This document shows positions 16,562 to 25,322 of a stretch of DNA of 64,000 nt, in pieces. A program made the position numbers and the translations under genes. The stretch comes from Salinicoccus cyprini. GTDB taxonomy: Bacteria > Bacillota > Bacilli > Staphylococcales > Salinicoccaceae. The notes below the pieces were generated by a model that worked only from the letters and a program-made list of their open reading frames with translations, made no database searches and was not told the DNA's origin. The stretch lies in contig NZ_VMSJ01000001.1 of assembly GCF_007713705.1 (NCBI RefSeq), forward strand, positions 248,001 through 312,000, given 5' to 3'. Every line of letters starts with the position of its first letter. Position 1 is the first letter of the stretch.

Positions 16562-17923
16562 ATGAAAACACAAGCAGTTGATAGCACCATTAGTAGCAAT
16601 GTAAGAAACAAGGAAGCACAGCGTCTGATCGAGGATTATGAAGTACGCCCGGTACCGGAATCGGAAAGGCAGGGCTGGTTAAAGCTTACAATGGTGTGGA
16701 TTGCGGGCATCATCGCTCTGTCAGCGACTGCACTTGGCGGCGCACTTGGCAGTGGCATGAGCCTTTCCCAGGCAATTATCGTATCGCTTGTCGGAACATT
16801 CCTGCTCGCCATCCTGAACATTTTGTGCGGTATTCCAGGAAACAAGACCGGCTTATCGACATCTATGATCTCGTCTTTCGCAATGGGGCGTTACGGTGCC
16901 TATCTCGTATCCGTCGTCATCGCGATCTCCTTGTTCGGATGGTTCGGCGTCCAGCTTGACCTTTTCGGATCGAGTCTGCTGAACGTCATCCAGTCGGTCT
17001 TCGGGATTGAAGTGAATCGTACGTTACTTATGGTCATCGGAGGTATATTGATGACGGTGACCTCGATGATCGGATACAAGGCGATTGAGAAACTGAGCAT
17101 CGTGGCAGTGCCGCTTCTCGGCATCCTACTTGTCGGTTCCACCATCATCGTGTTGAACAACTACTCATTGTCTGAACTGAACAGCGCGGCGTTGGCTGCA
17201 GAACCGATCACACTCGGTGCAGGCATTTCGCTCGTCATCGGTTCACTGGCTGTCGGTGCCATCATCGCACCGGACTTTTCCAGGTATGCAAGAGGGACGA
17301 AGGACACAGTCATCTCTTCACTGCTCGGCTATTTCATCGGCTATTCGATTGTCCTGCTGATTGCGATCCTCCTGGCCAAAGCAACAACAGAAGTCGACGT
17401 AGTGGCCATCATGATCGGCATCGGCTGGGGTACAGGCGGCATGCTTGTACTGATACTGGCCCAGTGGACGACAAATAATACGAACCTCTATTCATCAGCA
17501 CTCGGCTTCTCGGTTGTATTCAGATCGGTACCGAAATACATCATCACCATCTTTGCCGGCATTGTCGGTACGGTCTTTGCCATCACCGGCATCTATACGA
17601 ACTTCATCACATTTCTGAATGTACTGAGCATCATGATTCCGCCGGTCGGCGGCATCTATGCAGCGGACTTCATCATGCGCAGACATGCCTATGACTTTGC
17701 CAAGATCGACCTGATCAAGAAGGTGAACTATTATAGTATCGGCATATGGGCAATCGCCATATTCTTAGCTTTCGCAACTTCAGCGCCACCACTTGGCTTT
17801 GCATGGTTCACATTGACCAATGCACCGGCAATCGATGCCTTCATCGTCGCCTTCATTCTTCAGATTGGTGCGAGCAAATGGCTGATGGATGACGGGAAAG
17901 AGGTCGGCAATGAAGTATCTTGA
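16562..17923 (+). CDS. NCS1-family cytosine/hydantoin-type permease
   Basis: Membrane transporter of 453 residues with about twelve hydrophobic segments. NCS1 family features include WLKLTMVWIAGIIALSATALGG at the first helix, GNKTGLSTSMISSFAMGRYG, and PDFSRYARGTKD. CodB-like members carry cytosine, others hydantoins, allantoin or related heterocycles. Its place between the TetR gene and DUF917/HyuA genes favours uptake of a hydantoin-like or other cyclic amide. It overlaps the first DUF917 gene by 14 bases. Confidence 0.85.
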   Translation: MKTQAVDSTISSNVRNKEAQRLIEDYEVRPVPESERQGWLKLTMVWIAGIIALSATALGGALGSGMSLSQAIIVSLVGTFLLAILNILCGIPGNKTGLSTSMISSFAMGRYGAYLVSVVIAISLFGWFGVQLDLFGSSLLNVIQSVFGIEVNRTLLMVIGGILMTVTSMIGYKAIEKLSIVAVPLLGILLVGSTIIVLNNYSLSELNSAALAAEPITLGAGISLVIGSLAVGAIIAPDFSRYARGTKDTVISSLLGYFIGYSIVLLIAILLAKATTEVDVVAIMIGIGWGTGGMLVLILAQWTTNNTNLYSSALGFSVVFRSVPKYIITIFAGIVGTVFAITGIYTNFITFLNVLSIMIPPVGGIYAADFIMRRHAYDFAKIDLIKKVNYYSIGIWAIAIFLAFATSAPPLGFAWFTLTNAPAIDAFIVAFILQIGASKWLMDDGKEVGNEVS

Positions 17924-18980
17924 TAAGCAGGATATGGATAAGCTTGCAATCGGTGCAGCGCTTCTTGGCACCGGCGGGGGTGGTGATCCGTACGTCGGTA
18001 AACTGATGGCCCAGCAGTCCATCGATAAATACGGGCCGGTACAGATGATCACAATCGATGAACTGGCAACGGATGCCACTGTTGCGACATTTGCGATGGT
18101 AGGTGCACCGACTGTGCTCGTTGAAAAGATACCGAACTTCGAATCATTTGATATCCTCTATGACGAATTTGTCAAATACAATGGTGATAAGATCGATGCT
18201 GTCATGCCGATCGAAGCGGGCGGGGTCAATTCCATGATCCCGATCATATTCGCAGCCATCAAAGGGGTACCGCTCGTCGATGCCGATGGCATGGGACGTG
18301 CATTCCCGGAAATGCAGATGGATACATTCAACGTCAATGGCATCCACAATACACCGGCTGTCTTCGCTGATGAAAAGGGAAATACGGCCATTCTGAATAC
18401 AAGTGACGGACTATGGACGGAGAAGATTGCACGCAGTCTGACGACTGTCATGGGCGGATCCATACTGAATGGTGTCTACTTGCTCAGCAGGCAGGAACTC
18501 CACGATTATGCCATCCATCATACTGTATCGACGTCCATTGCGATTGGTGAGACGCTGATGACTTCCAAGCAGCCGATTGAAGATCTGCAAGTATTGCTTG
18601 GCGGCACGATTCTATTCCGAGGCAAGATCCAGGATGTGGCGCGCAGGACGGATGGTGGATTTGTAAAAGGTACTGCCACCTTGACGGGTCTCGATGCAGA
18701 TAAGGATGCGACATGCAAAATTGAATTCCAGAACGAAAATCTGGTATGTCTGGTGGATGATGTGCCGCGCTGTACAACACCGGATCTGATTACAGTGCTT
18801 GATCTCGAAACGGGCATGCCGATTACGACCGAAGGCTTGAAATTCGGCGCACGCTGCGTTGTGTTTGCACAGCCGGCAGACGACAAATGGAAGACGGAAG
18901 CGGGCATCCGGACAGTGGGTCCCGGATACTTCGGCTATGATTATGACTATATCCCACTCGAAAAAACAGTTAAAGGGTGA
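17910..18980 (+). CDS. DUF917 family protein, first paralogue
   Basis: The 356 residues begin MKYLDKQDMDKLAIGAALLG, then GTGGGGDPYVGKL, the hallmark glycine-rich start of DUF917 (PF06032). Later blocks are MPIEAGGVNSMIP, DADGMGRAFPE and GPGYFGYDY. Start 17910 is preferred over 17889 because of AAAGAGG just upstream and the exact match of start position with the paralogue. DUF917 genes commonly lie beside HyuA-type hydantoinases, and I recall an S-methyl-thiohydantoin desulfurase activity attached to the family, which I cannot verify here. Role in this operon: probably one step in opening or trimming a heterocycle. Confidence 0.82.
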   Translation: MKYLDKQDMDKLAIGAALLGTGGGGDPYVGKLMAQQSIDKYGPVQMITIDELATDATVATFAMVGAPTVLVEKIPNFESFDILYDEFVKYNGDKIDAVMPIEAGGVNSMIPIIFAAIKGVPLVDADGMGRAFPEMQMDTFNVNGIHNTPAVFADEKGNTAILNTSDGLWTEKIARSLTTVMGGSILNGVYLLSRQELHDYAIHHTVSTSIAIGETLMTSKQPIEDLQVLLGGTILFRGKIQDVARRTDGGFVKGTATLTGLDADKDATCKIEFQNENLVCLVDDVPRCTTPDLITVLDLETGMPITTEGLKFGARCVVFAQPADDKWKTEAGIRTVGPGYFGYDYDYIPLEKTVKG

Positions 18981-18984
18981 CATG

Positions 18985-20052
18985 ATGCGTTATATCGGTA
19001 AAGAAGAAATAGAAAAGATGGCAATTGGCGCCGCACTTCTTGGAACAGGGGGTGGCGGTGACCCGTTCATCGGCAAGCTGATGGCACTGCAGGCCATTGA
19101 AAAGTATGGCCCTGTCAAACTGCTCAGTGCAGATGAACTCGATGATGAAGCACTCGTAGTTCCTTCAGCAATGATGGGTGCACCGACGGTCATGGTCGAA
19201 AAGGTGCCAAGCGGCAATGAATCGATTGCTGCGTTCAATGCACTTGAAGAATACCTTGGCAGGAAAATTACAGCAACCATGCCGATTGAAGCAGGTGGCG
19301 TCAACTCCCTGCTGCCTTTTGCACTGGCAGCGAGAGTCGGTCTGCCGGTAGTGGATGCAGACGGCATGGGCCGTGCATTCCCTGAACTGCAGATGGTGAC
19401 ATACTATCTCGATGGCATCAATGCCTCACCAATGGTGCTGGCGGATGAGAAGGACAACTCGATTGTGCTGAATGCTGTTGACGGTGTATGGACGGAGAAG
19501 ATTGCACGTGCCGCGACAATGACGATGGGCGGTTCCCTGATGAATGCCATCTATCCGATGAGTGGAAAGCAGGCAAGGGAATCATCCATCATCGGTTCAC
19601 TATCGTTTGAAGAGAAACTTGGTGACATCATCATGACCTCCAAGCAGCCGATCGATGACCTGGTCGAGGCAACGAATGGCTACATCCTGTTTGAAGGGAA
19701 AATCCGTGATGTGGAACGCGCCACGGATGGCGGCTTTGTGCGAGGGAAGGCCGTGTTTGAAGGGATGAATCAGAACAAGTCATCCGAGTGTACACTCGAG
19801 TTCCAGAATGAAAACCTGATCTGTCTTGTGGATGGACAGCCGAAATGCCTCACACCGGACCTCATCACTGTACTCGATGCGGAAACCGGGATGCCGATTA
19901 CAACAGAAGGTCTGAAATTCGGCATGCGTGTCGTCATACTCGGCATGCCGTGCGATCCGAAATGGCGTACGGACAAAGGCATAGAAACGGTGGGTCCCGG
20001 CTACTTCGGCTATGACTTCGAATATCAGACGATTGAAGCATTAAATCAGTGA
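18985..20052 (+). CDS. DUF917 family protein, second paralogue
   Basis: The 355 residues start MRYIGKEEIEKMAIGAALLG and carry the same GTGGGGDPFIGKL, MPIEAGGVNSLLP, DADGMGRAFPELQM and GPGYFGYDF blocks as the upstream gene. More than half the positions look identical, so this is a tandem duplication that has since diverged. ATG 18982 is also possible, but 18985 gives the better distance to AAAGGGTG at 18972-18979 and aligns with the paralogue. Two copies could act as a heteromer or on two substrates. Confidence 0.82.
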   Translation: MRYIGKEEIEKMAIGAALLGTGGGGDPFIGKLMALQAIEKYGPVKLLSADELDDEALVVPSAMMGAPTVMVEKVPSGNESIAAFNALEEYLGRKITATMPIEAGGVNSLLPFALAARVGLPVVDADGMGRAFPELQMVTYYLDGINASPMVLADEKDNSIVLNAVDGVWTEKIARAATMTMGGSLMNAIYPMSGKQARESSIIGSLSFEEKLGDIIMTSKQPIDDLVEATNGYILFEGKIRDVERATDGGFVRGKAVFEGMNQNKSSECTLEFQNENLICLVDGQPKCLTPDLITVLDAETGMPITTEGLKFGMRVVILGMPCDPKWRTDKGIETVGPGYFGYDFEYQTIEALNQ

Positions 20053-20067
20053 AAAGGAGAATTTTAA

Positions 20068-21624
20068 ATGAGATATAAACTGGGCATCGATGTGGGCGGT
20101 ACAAATACGGATGGTGTGATTCTTGATTCCGATATGAACGTGCTGACTGCATTCAAGCATCCAACAACAGATGATATTGAAACAGGTATTGCCGGCGCAG
20201 TGGAAGCACTGCTCAAAAAATCGGGGCTCGACAAATCACTGATCGACCATGGCATGCTCGGTACAACGCAGTGTACCAATGCGATTGTCACACGCAAGAG
20301 TCTGAACGACGTCGGGGTCATACGCATCGGGGCACCTGCCGGTACAGCTATCGAACCGATCTACAGCATGCCGGATGACTTGAAGGCCATCATCGGACAG
20401 CATATATATCAGGTCAGGGGCGGACATGAATTCAATGGTGAACTGATTGCCGAGCTCGATGAGGCACACCTTGAAGACATCGCCAGGGAACTGAAAGGGA
20501 AAGTCAACTCCATTGCCATCTCCTCCATTTTCTCCCCGGTCAACAAGGCGCATGAAACACGTGCCAAGGAAATCATTGAAGCAGTTGTTGGGGAAGATGT
20601 CGCTTTCTCACTCTCTTCCGAGATCGGCAGCATCAGCCTGCTCGAACGTGAAAATGCAACTGTCCTGAATGCAGCCATCATCGACGTAGCCAAACGGACG
20701 ACGGAAGGCTTTGAAAAGGCGCTCAAACAGCATGGCGTCGACTGTGAAGTATATTTCTGCCAGAACGATGGCACACTGATGTCGAAGGAGTATACGCTGA
20801 AGTATCCGATTCTTACTGTGGCATGTGGTCCGACCAACAGCCTGAGGGGCGCAAGCTTCCTTTCCAGTCACGACAATGCCATCATTGCAGATATCGGCGG
20901 TACTACAACGGATATCGGTGTACTGAACAACGGTTTCCCGAGGGAGTCCTCGCTGTCAGTGGAACTTGGAGGTGTCCAGACCAACTTCAGAATGCCGGAC
21001 ATCTACTCACTGGCACTCGGAGGCGGTACAATCATTACACTGGAAGGTGAAAACTTCAAGATTGGGCCGGACAGTGTCGGCTACAGACTGCCGGAGAAGG
21101 CAAAAGTTTTCGGTGGAGATACATTGACTGTAACGGATATTGCAGTCGCCAAAGGTGTACTTTCACTTGGAGATGCAGAAAAAGTCAATGACTTGGATAC
21201 AGAACTTGTCGACCGTATATATGATGAAATCATCAATATGATCGAAGTGGCGATAGAGCGCATGAAGACCAGTGACAAGGAAGTCCCGGTCGTGCTGGTT
21301 GGCGGTGGCAGTACCTTGATAGAAGGAGACATCGAGGGTGCAAGCGAAGTCATCAATCCAGAAAACAGCGGCGTCGCCAATGCCATCGGATCTGCCATTT
21401 CCGATATCAGTGGTGAAGTGGAGAAAATCTACAACATCGATCCGGCAAGAAGAAGTGAGATTCTGGATGAAATCAAGCAGTTCGCCATTGACGAAGCAGT
21501 CAATGCAGGCGCTGACAAGGACAGGACAGAAATCATCAGCTTCGAGGATATTCCGCTTGCATACCTGCCTGGTAATGCCACAAGGATCAAGGTGAAGGCA
21601 GCAGGGCCACTGAAGGAAGACTAA
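20068..21624 (+). CDS. Hydantoinase/oxoprolinase family protein (HyuA-like, short form)
   Basis: ATP-dependent hydrolase of hydantoin-like cyclic amides. The 518 residues have the N-terminal domain (YKLGIDVGGTNTDGVILDSD, then GTTQCTNAIVTRK) and the central actin-like ATPase domain (ENATVLNAAIIDVA, IADIGGTTTDIGVL, VVLVGGGSTLIEGDIEG). Typical HyuA/5-oxoprolinase subunits are near 700 residues. This is the shorter form often found with DUF917 genes, and no HyuB partner is present in the window. AAAGGAG serves ATG 20068. Last gene of the operon, followed by a terminator. Confidence 0.85.
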   Translation: MRYKLGIDVGGTNTDGVILDSDMNVLTAFKHPTTDDIETGIAGAVEALLKKSGLDKSLIDHGMLGTTQCTNAIVTRKSLNDVGVIRIGAPAGTAIEPIYSMPDDLKAIIGQHIYQVRGGHEFNGELIAELDEAHLEDIARELKGKVNSIAISSIFSPVNKAHETRAKEIIEAVVGEDVAFSLSSEIGSISLLERENATVLNAAIIDVAKRTTEGFEKALKQHGVDCEVYFCQNDGTLMSKEYTLKYPILTVACGPTNSLRGASFLSSHDNAIIADIGGTTTDIGVLNNGFPRESSLSVELGGVQTNFRMPDIYSLALGGGTIITLEGENFKIGPDSVGYRLPEKAKVFGGDTLTVTDIAVAKGVLSLGDAEKVNDLDTELVDRIYDEIINMIEVAIERMKTSDKEVPVVLVGGGSTLIEGDIEGASEVINPENSGVANAIGSAISDISGEVEKIYNIDPARRSEILDEIKQFAIDEAVNAGADKDRTEIISFEDIPLAYLPGNATRIKVKAAGPLKED

Positions 21625-21661
21625 TGGAATTAGACGTATCAAAAATAGCATTGAATCCCTT

Positions 21662-21700
21662 AAACCGTACCAACTCAAACGAGTCTGGTACGGTTTTTAT
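21662..21700 (+). terminator. Terminator after the DUF917-hyuA operon
   Basis: AAACCGTACCA at 21662-21672 pairs with TGGTACGGTTT at 21686-21696, with an inner ACTC/GAGT pair, followed by a T run. Confidence 0.9.
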
Positions 21701-21758
21701 TTTGTCATGGCTGGGCTTCTCCCTAGTGAAAAATTATATTATTTTTGTAATAATTTAT

Positions 21759-21796
21759 TTTTGAATATTCCAAAAAAATAGAGTGCATGATATATT
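21759..21796 (+). promoter_or_regulatory. Exopolysaccharide promoter A with GAATATTC operator
   Basis: TTTTGAATATTCCAAAAA at 21759-21776 contains a GAATATTC palindrome. TTCCAA (21768-21773) and TATATT (21791-21796), 17 bases apart, form the promoter. The same arrangement recurs at 26136-26172 before the second operon of the locus, so one regulator probably controls both. Confidence 0.65.
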
Positions 21797-21835
21797 TGTA
21801 AAAAGATTTACTGTATCTGTTACAAGTAGCATCAC

Positions 21836-21980
21836 TAAAGGGGGTGGTGGAATAGGGAGATACTGTTTAAGTATTAATGCTTTACAAGGGTGCATTACAG
21901 AAAGCGGTCGGGTAGGAAAGCATGAATTTATTAGAACGGAACATGGTTTCACTCCGAGGGGTCAGAGTGGAATCACACTG
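21836..21980 (+). ncRNA. EAR-like structured leader element, copy 1
   Basis: This leader shares three blocks in the same order with 27744-27880: TAAAGGGGGTGGT (21836-21848), ACTGTTT (21862-21868), and a 25-base identical block at 21910-21934 beginning GGGTAGGAAAGCATGAATTT. The intervening sequences differ. After the last block both copies can fold a short hairpin with different bases (here CGGA...TCCG). Such conservation without a reading frame indicates RNA. The relation to the eps-associated RNA (EAR), a processive antitermination element of Bacillus eps operons, is inferred from the position of copy 2 and the operon type. Confidence 0.6.
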
Positions 21981-22021
21981 GAAGTTGAGTACAATTCAAT
22001 ACGACACAATAGGGGTGTTCA

Positions 22022-22993
22022 ATGAAGAATGGTACGTTTATTATCTCAGTGGATTTTGAACTGTATTGGGGCTATTTGGGTTTCACGGACTATGACAAAT
22101 GTGTCGATCGGTTCCATCTGACGCGGGATGTTGCTTCAAGGATGATAGAAACGTTTGAAGAAAATGAAATGAAGGTGACATGGGCGACAGTGGGTTTCCT
22201 GATGCTTGAAGGCAATGATGAACTGAACCGTATGATGCCGCGCATCCTTAAGCCGAGCTACACGCGGCGGGTGATAGACAACTACCATAACTACGAAAAC
22301 CTTCTTGAAAAAGAGAACTTCTGTGAAGGTGTCTTTTTTGCGAGCGATATTGTCGAGGCGTTGAAAAACAGCAGCTACCAGACGATAGGCACGCATACTT
22401 TCTCCCACTACCTTTGTCTGGAGTCGGGACAGAGTGAAGCGGAGTTCTATAATGATATGAAAATGGCCAAAGCGGTTGCGGATGATCGGAATATAGCGTT
22501 CAGGAGTATCGTATTCCCAAGAAACCAGTTCGAACAGAAGCATCTTGAGATTATCAGCAAGTTTGGTATCGATATTTTCAGGGGGACGCCTGAGCATTTT
22601 ATCTACAAGCCCCGGGGCAAGCATAATTATTTCATCAGGGGACTGCGGCTGGTGGATCTGTATTTCAATATTACCGGCAACCATACGCATCCGCATGCTG
22701 TGCCTTCCGAGGCACTGTACGATATCAAGGCGAGCCGCTTCCTCAGACCGTTGAACCGGACGAACAGAATTTCTAGAAGTCTGCAGCTGAGAAGGATCAG
22801 GCAGGAGATGACTGCAGCTGCGAAGAACAACCACTACTATCACTTGTGGTGGCATCCGCATAATTTTACGGTTTCACCGGAGGAGAACTTCAAGTTCCTC
22901 GAGGAAATCATCGCCCATTACAAAGTACTGGAGGAGAAGTACGGGTTCTGCTCTGAAAGTATGGAGTCCTATGTAGAGAAGGTGAATGCGTAA
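22022..22993 (+). CDS. Polysaccharide deacetylase-family protein (NodB-like)
   Basis: The 323 residues begin FIISVDFELYWGYLGFTDYD, with the catalytic-base/metal aspartate region SVDFEL. The metal-binding histidine motif is GTHTFSHYLC. NodB-type proteins remove N- or O-acetyl groups from sugars. No signal peptide is seen, so it probably acts in the cytoplasm on a precursor rather than on exported glycan. First gene of operon A after the EAR-like leader. GGGGTG precedes ATG 22022, and its stop overlaps the next start. Confidence 0.82.
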   Translation: MKNGTFIISVDFELYWGYLGFTDYDKCVDRFHLTRDVASRMIETFEENEMKVTWATVGFLMLEGNDELNRMMPRILKPSYTRRVIDNYHNYENLLEKENFCEGVFFASDIVEALKNSSYQTIGTHTFSHYLCLESGQSEAEFYNDMKMAKAVADDRNIAFRSIVFPRNQFEQKHLEIISKFGIDIFRGTPEHFIYKPRGKHNYFIRGLRLVDLYFNITGNHTHPHAVPSEALYDIKASRFLRPLNRTNRISRSLQLRRIRQEMTAAAKNNHYYHLWWHPHNFTVSPEENFKFLEEIIAHYKVLEEKYGFCSESMESYVEKVNA

Positions 22994-23760
22994 TGGAGAA
23001 GATAATGATGATCTGCACTTTAGGACCAAGCACCAGCTATGTCTATAATCATGTCAGCAGGGACTTTGATGTGAATGACGTCATCGTCGTCAATAAGGAG
23101 GACAGGTTGGTATTCCTGAAGAAGCGGATAAAGCGGCTCGGTCTTTGGAAGGTGATCGGGCAGGTCATATTTGTGCTCTATTCGAAAGTCTTCCTGGCGA
23201 AGCGGGTGGCTTCAAGAATACGCGCGATACAGCGGCAGTTCAATCTGGATCCTGACGATGTTCCGAAAGAGAAGATCACACATATTTCTTCGGTGAATTC
23301 TAAAGAGATGAAACAGAAAATCAGAGAAGTGGATCCTGACCTGATCATCATCAATGGAACGCCGATCATCAAAGCGGATATTCTTGATGCGACTGATGCG
23401 AAGTTCATCAATATCCATGTCGGTATTACGCCGAAATACAGAGGGGTGCACGGAGCATACTGGGCGCTCTACAACAAAGATGAGGATCTGGTCGGTGTGA
23501 CGACACACTTCGTGGACAAGGGTATCGATTCCGGTGCGGTACTGGATCAGAAAGTTGTCAGAGTGACGGAGGATGATAACTTTCTGACATACTCGCACCT
23601 TCAGCTCGGGCATGCACTGAAGGACTACAACAAGACCATCCAGTCCGTACTGAACAACCGGTTTACGGTCAAGCAGCCGCTGACAGCAGAAAGTGCGCTC
23701 TGGTCACATCCGACCATACTGAGCTATTTTTATGGAAGGGTTGTCCGGAAAGTCAAGTAG
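22993..23760 (+). CDS. Formyltransferase-family protein (sugar N-formyltransferase candidate), 1
   Basis: The 255 residues contain the N10-formyl-tetrahydrofolate transferase core: IIINGTPIIKADIL with the catalytic asparagine, FINIHVGITPKYRGVHGAYW with the histidine, and THFVDKGIDSGAVL with the aspartate. The C-terminal anticodon-recognition domain of methionyl-tRNA formyltransferase is absent, so a sugar substrate is more likely. It overlaps the deacetylase stop by one base (TAATG). Sugar N-formyltransferases such as VioF or WlaRD act on 4-amino-dideoxy sugar nucleotides, which the CapD and DegT homologues of operon B could make. Confidence 0.75.
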   Translation: MEKIMMICTLGPSTSYVYNHVSRDFDVNDVIVVNKEDRLVFLKKRIKRLGLWKVIGQVIFVLYSKVFLAKRVASRIRAIQRQFNLDPDDVPKEKITHISSVNSKEMKQKIREVDPDLIIINGTPIIKADILDATDAKFINIHVGITPKYRGVHGAYWALYNKDEDLVGVTTHFVDKGIDSGAVLDQKVVRVTEDDNFLTYSHLQLGHALKDYNKTIQSVLNNRFTVKQPLTAESALWSHPTILSYFYGRVVRKVK

Positions 23761-23805
23761 TATGTCGCACACGCCGAAAAATAACGATGAAAGAAGGGGG
23801 TAGTC

Positions 23806-24399
23806 TTGCCAAGTATCAAAAGATCCATGGATATTATCGTCAGTTCATTTTGCCTGTTCATACTCTCGCCACTCCTGCTGATCACAGGACTGATCATCAA
23901 AGTGACCATGCCAGGGCCGCTTTTCTTCAGACAGCGCCGGGTCGGCATGCATGAGCGGCTGTTTGACATTTTGAAGTTCAGAAGCATGAAGGTGGACCGC
24001 TCGGCAGAGGAGCGTTTCGATTTCGACAAGGACGAAGAGCGGATTACGGCTTTCGGCAGACTCATCAGACGTCTTAAAATTGACGAGCTGCCGCAGCTGT
24101 TGAATGTGCTGAAGGGGGATATGAGTCTGGTCGGGCCGCGTCCAACCATCGAGCAGCAGGTGGCTGAATATGATGCGCATCAGCGGAGGCGACTCGATGT
24201 AAAGCCCGGCATGACCGGTCTTGCCCAAGTGAACGGAAATACGTATCTGAGTTGGGAAGAACGTATCGAATATGATATCCAGTATGTGGACACGCATTCT
24301 GCGAAGCTCGATCTGATGATCATTTTGAAGACGGTTCTGATCGTCCTGTTTGGAGAGGGCAATTTTAAGAAAACAGCGGGAAAGGTCTCGAAGGGGTGA
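23806..24399 (+). CDS. Priming sugar transferase, second of the window
   Basis: The 197 residues begin with SIKRSMDIIVSSFCLFILSP, one membrane helix, followed by FFRQRRVGMHERLFDILKFR, IDELPQLLNVLKGDMSLVGP and KPGMTGLAQVNGNTYLSW. This is the core of undecaprenyl-phosphate sugar-1-phosphate transferases. The start is TTG at 23806 after AGAAGGGGG; no ATG fits. It begins lipid-linked repeat-unit assembly for the locus. It differs clearly from the AT-rich homologue at 4948-5637. Confidence 0.85.
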   Translation: MPSIKRSMDIIVSSFCLFILSPLLLITGLIIKVTMPGPLFFRQRRVGMHERLFDILKFRSMKVDRSAEERFDFDKDEERITAFGRLIRRLKIDELPQLLNVLKGDMSLVGPRPTIEQQVAEYDAHQRRRLDVKPGMTGLAQVNGNTYLSWEERIEYDIQYVDTHSAKLDLMIILKTVLIVLFGEGNFKKTAGKVSKG

Positions 24400-24403
24400 A
24401 GGC

Positions 24404-25309
24404 ATGAATAAAATAAAGACAGTGCTGATCGGCTCTGTGGAATCAAGCAGAGTGGTACTCGATGCGATGATCAGCAACGACTATCTGCCGGAGATGGTAT
24501 TTGGTCTCGATCGACAGTATTCAACCAATGTTTCAGGCTACGTGGACCTGTCCATCATAGCCCGAAAAAATGATATGCCGTATATGACTTTCAAGAACAT
24601 CAATGATGCGGAGTGTGTGGAAAAGATCCAGGCGATTGCGCCCGATTATATATTTGTCGTGGGTATCTCCCAGCTGATCAAAGCCGATATTATCGATTCA
24701 GCCAAGCGGGGAGTGATCGGCTATCATCCGACAGCATTGCCGAAGTACCGGGGCAGGGCGGCACTGCCGTGGCTTGTGCTTCTCGGTGAACAGGAGTCGA
24801 AGTCGTCCCTCTTTTTCATCGATGAAGGCATGGATTCCGGTGATATCATCGATCAGGAGACGTATCTGATCGGTGAAAAGGATTACGCACATGATGTCTA
24901 TCATGCATCCAACGAAGCACTCGAACGGATGCTCGGGCGGGTGCTTGAGAAAATGAAGCATGACGCGGTCACAGCGACCCAGCAGAACGCGGATGAAGCC
25001 ACCTATCTGCTGAAGCGGACGCCGGAAGATGGCAGAATCGACTGGAATGCATCGGCTCACGATATATATCGGCTGGTGCGTGCTACTTCAAGGCCGTACC
25101 CGGGTGCGTTCTCATTCTACAAGGATCATAAGATCATCATCTGGGAAGCAAGTGTGCATGAAAATACGCAGTATATCGGCATGCCCGGGCAGATCATCCA
25201 GTCGGATGCCAGTGTGATCGATGTCCTGTGCACCGATGGCATACTGCGTATTGAGGACTATGAGACGGTCGCGGACTTCAAATTCGTCGATGGAAACAAA
25301 TTCAAATAG
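24404..25309 (+). CDS. Formyltransferase-family protein (methionyl-tRNA formyltransferase-like), 2
   Basis: The 301 residues carry the formyltransferase domain at about 60-190: GYHPTALPKYRGRAALPW with the catalytic histidine and FFIDEGMDSGDIIDQ with the aspartate. A C-terminal domain has RTPEDGRIDWNASAHDIYRL, which resembles the sugar-acting ArnA/Fmt C-terminal domain. ATG 24404 is chosen over 24350 because of AAGGGGTG just upstream and the natural N terminus IKTVLIGS. It could formylate a second amino position or sugar. It is translationally close to its neighbours (4 and 13 bases). Confidence 0.78.
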   Translation: MNKIKTVLIGSVESSRVVLDAMISNDYLPEMVFGLDRQYSTNVSGYVDLSIIARKNDMPYMTFKNINDAECVEKIQAIAPDYIFVVGISQLIKADIIDSAKRGVIGYHPTALPKYRGRAALPWLVLLGEQESKSSLFFIDEGMDSGDIIDQETYLIGEKDYAHDVYHASNEALERMLGRVLEKMKHDAVTATQQNADEATYLLKRTPEDGRIDWNASAHDIYRLVRATSRPYPGAFSFYKDHKIIIWEASVHENTQYIGMPGQIIQSDASVIDVLCTDGILRIEDYETVADFKFVDGNKFK

Positions 25310-25322
25310 GGGAGATGGGGAA

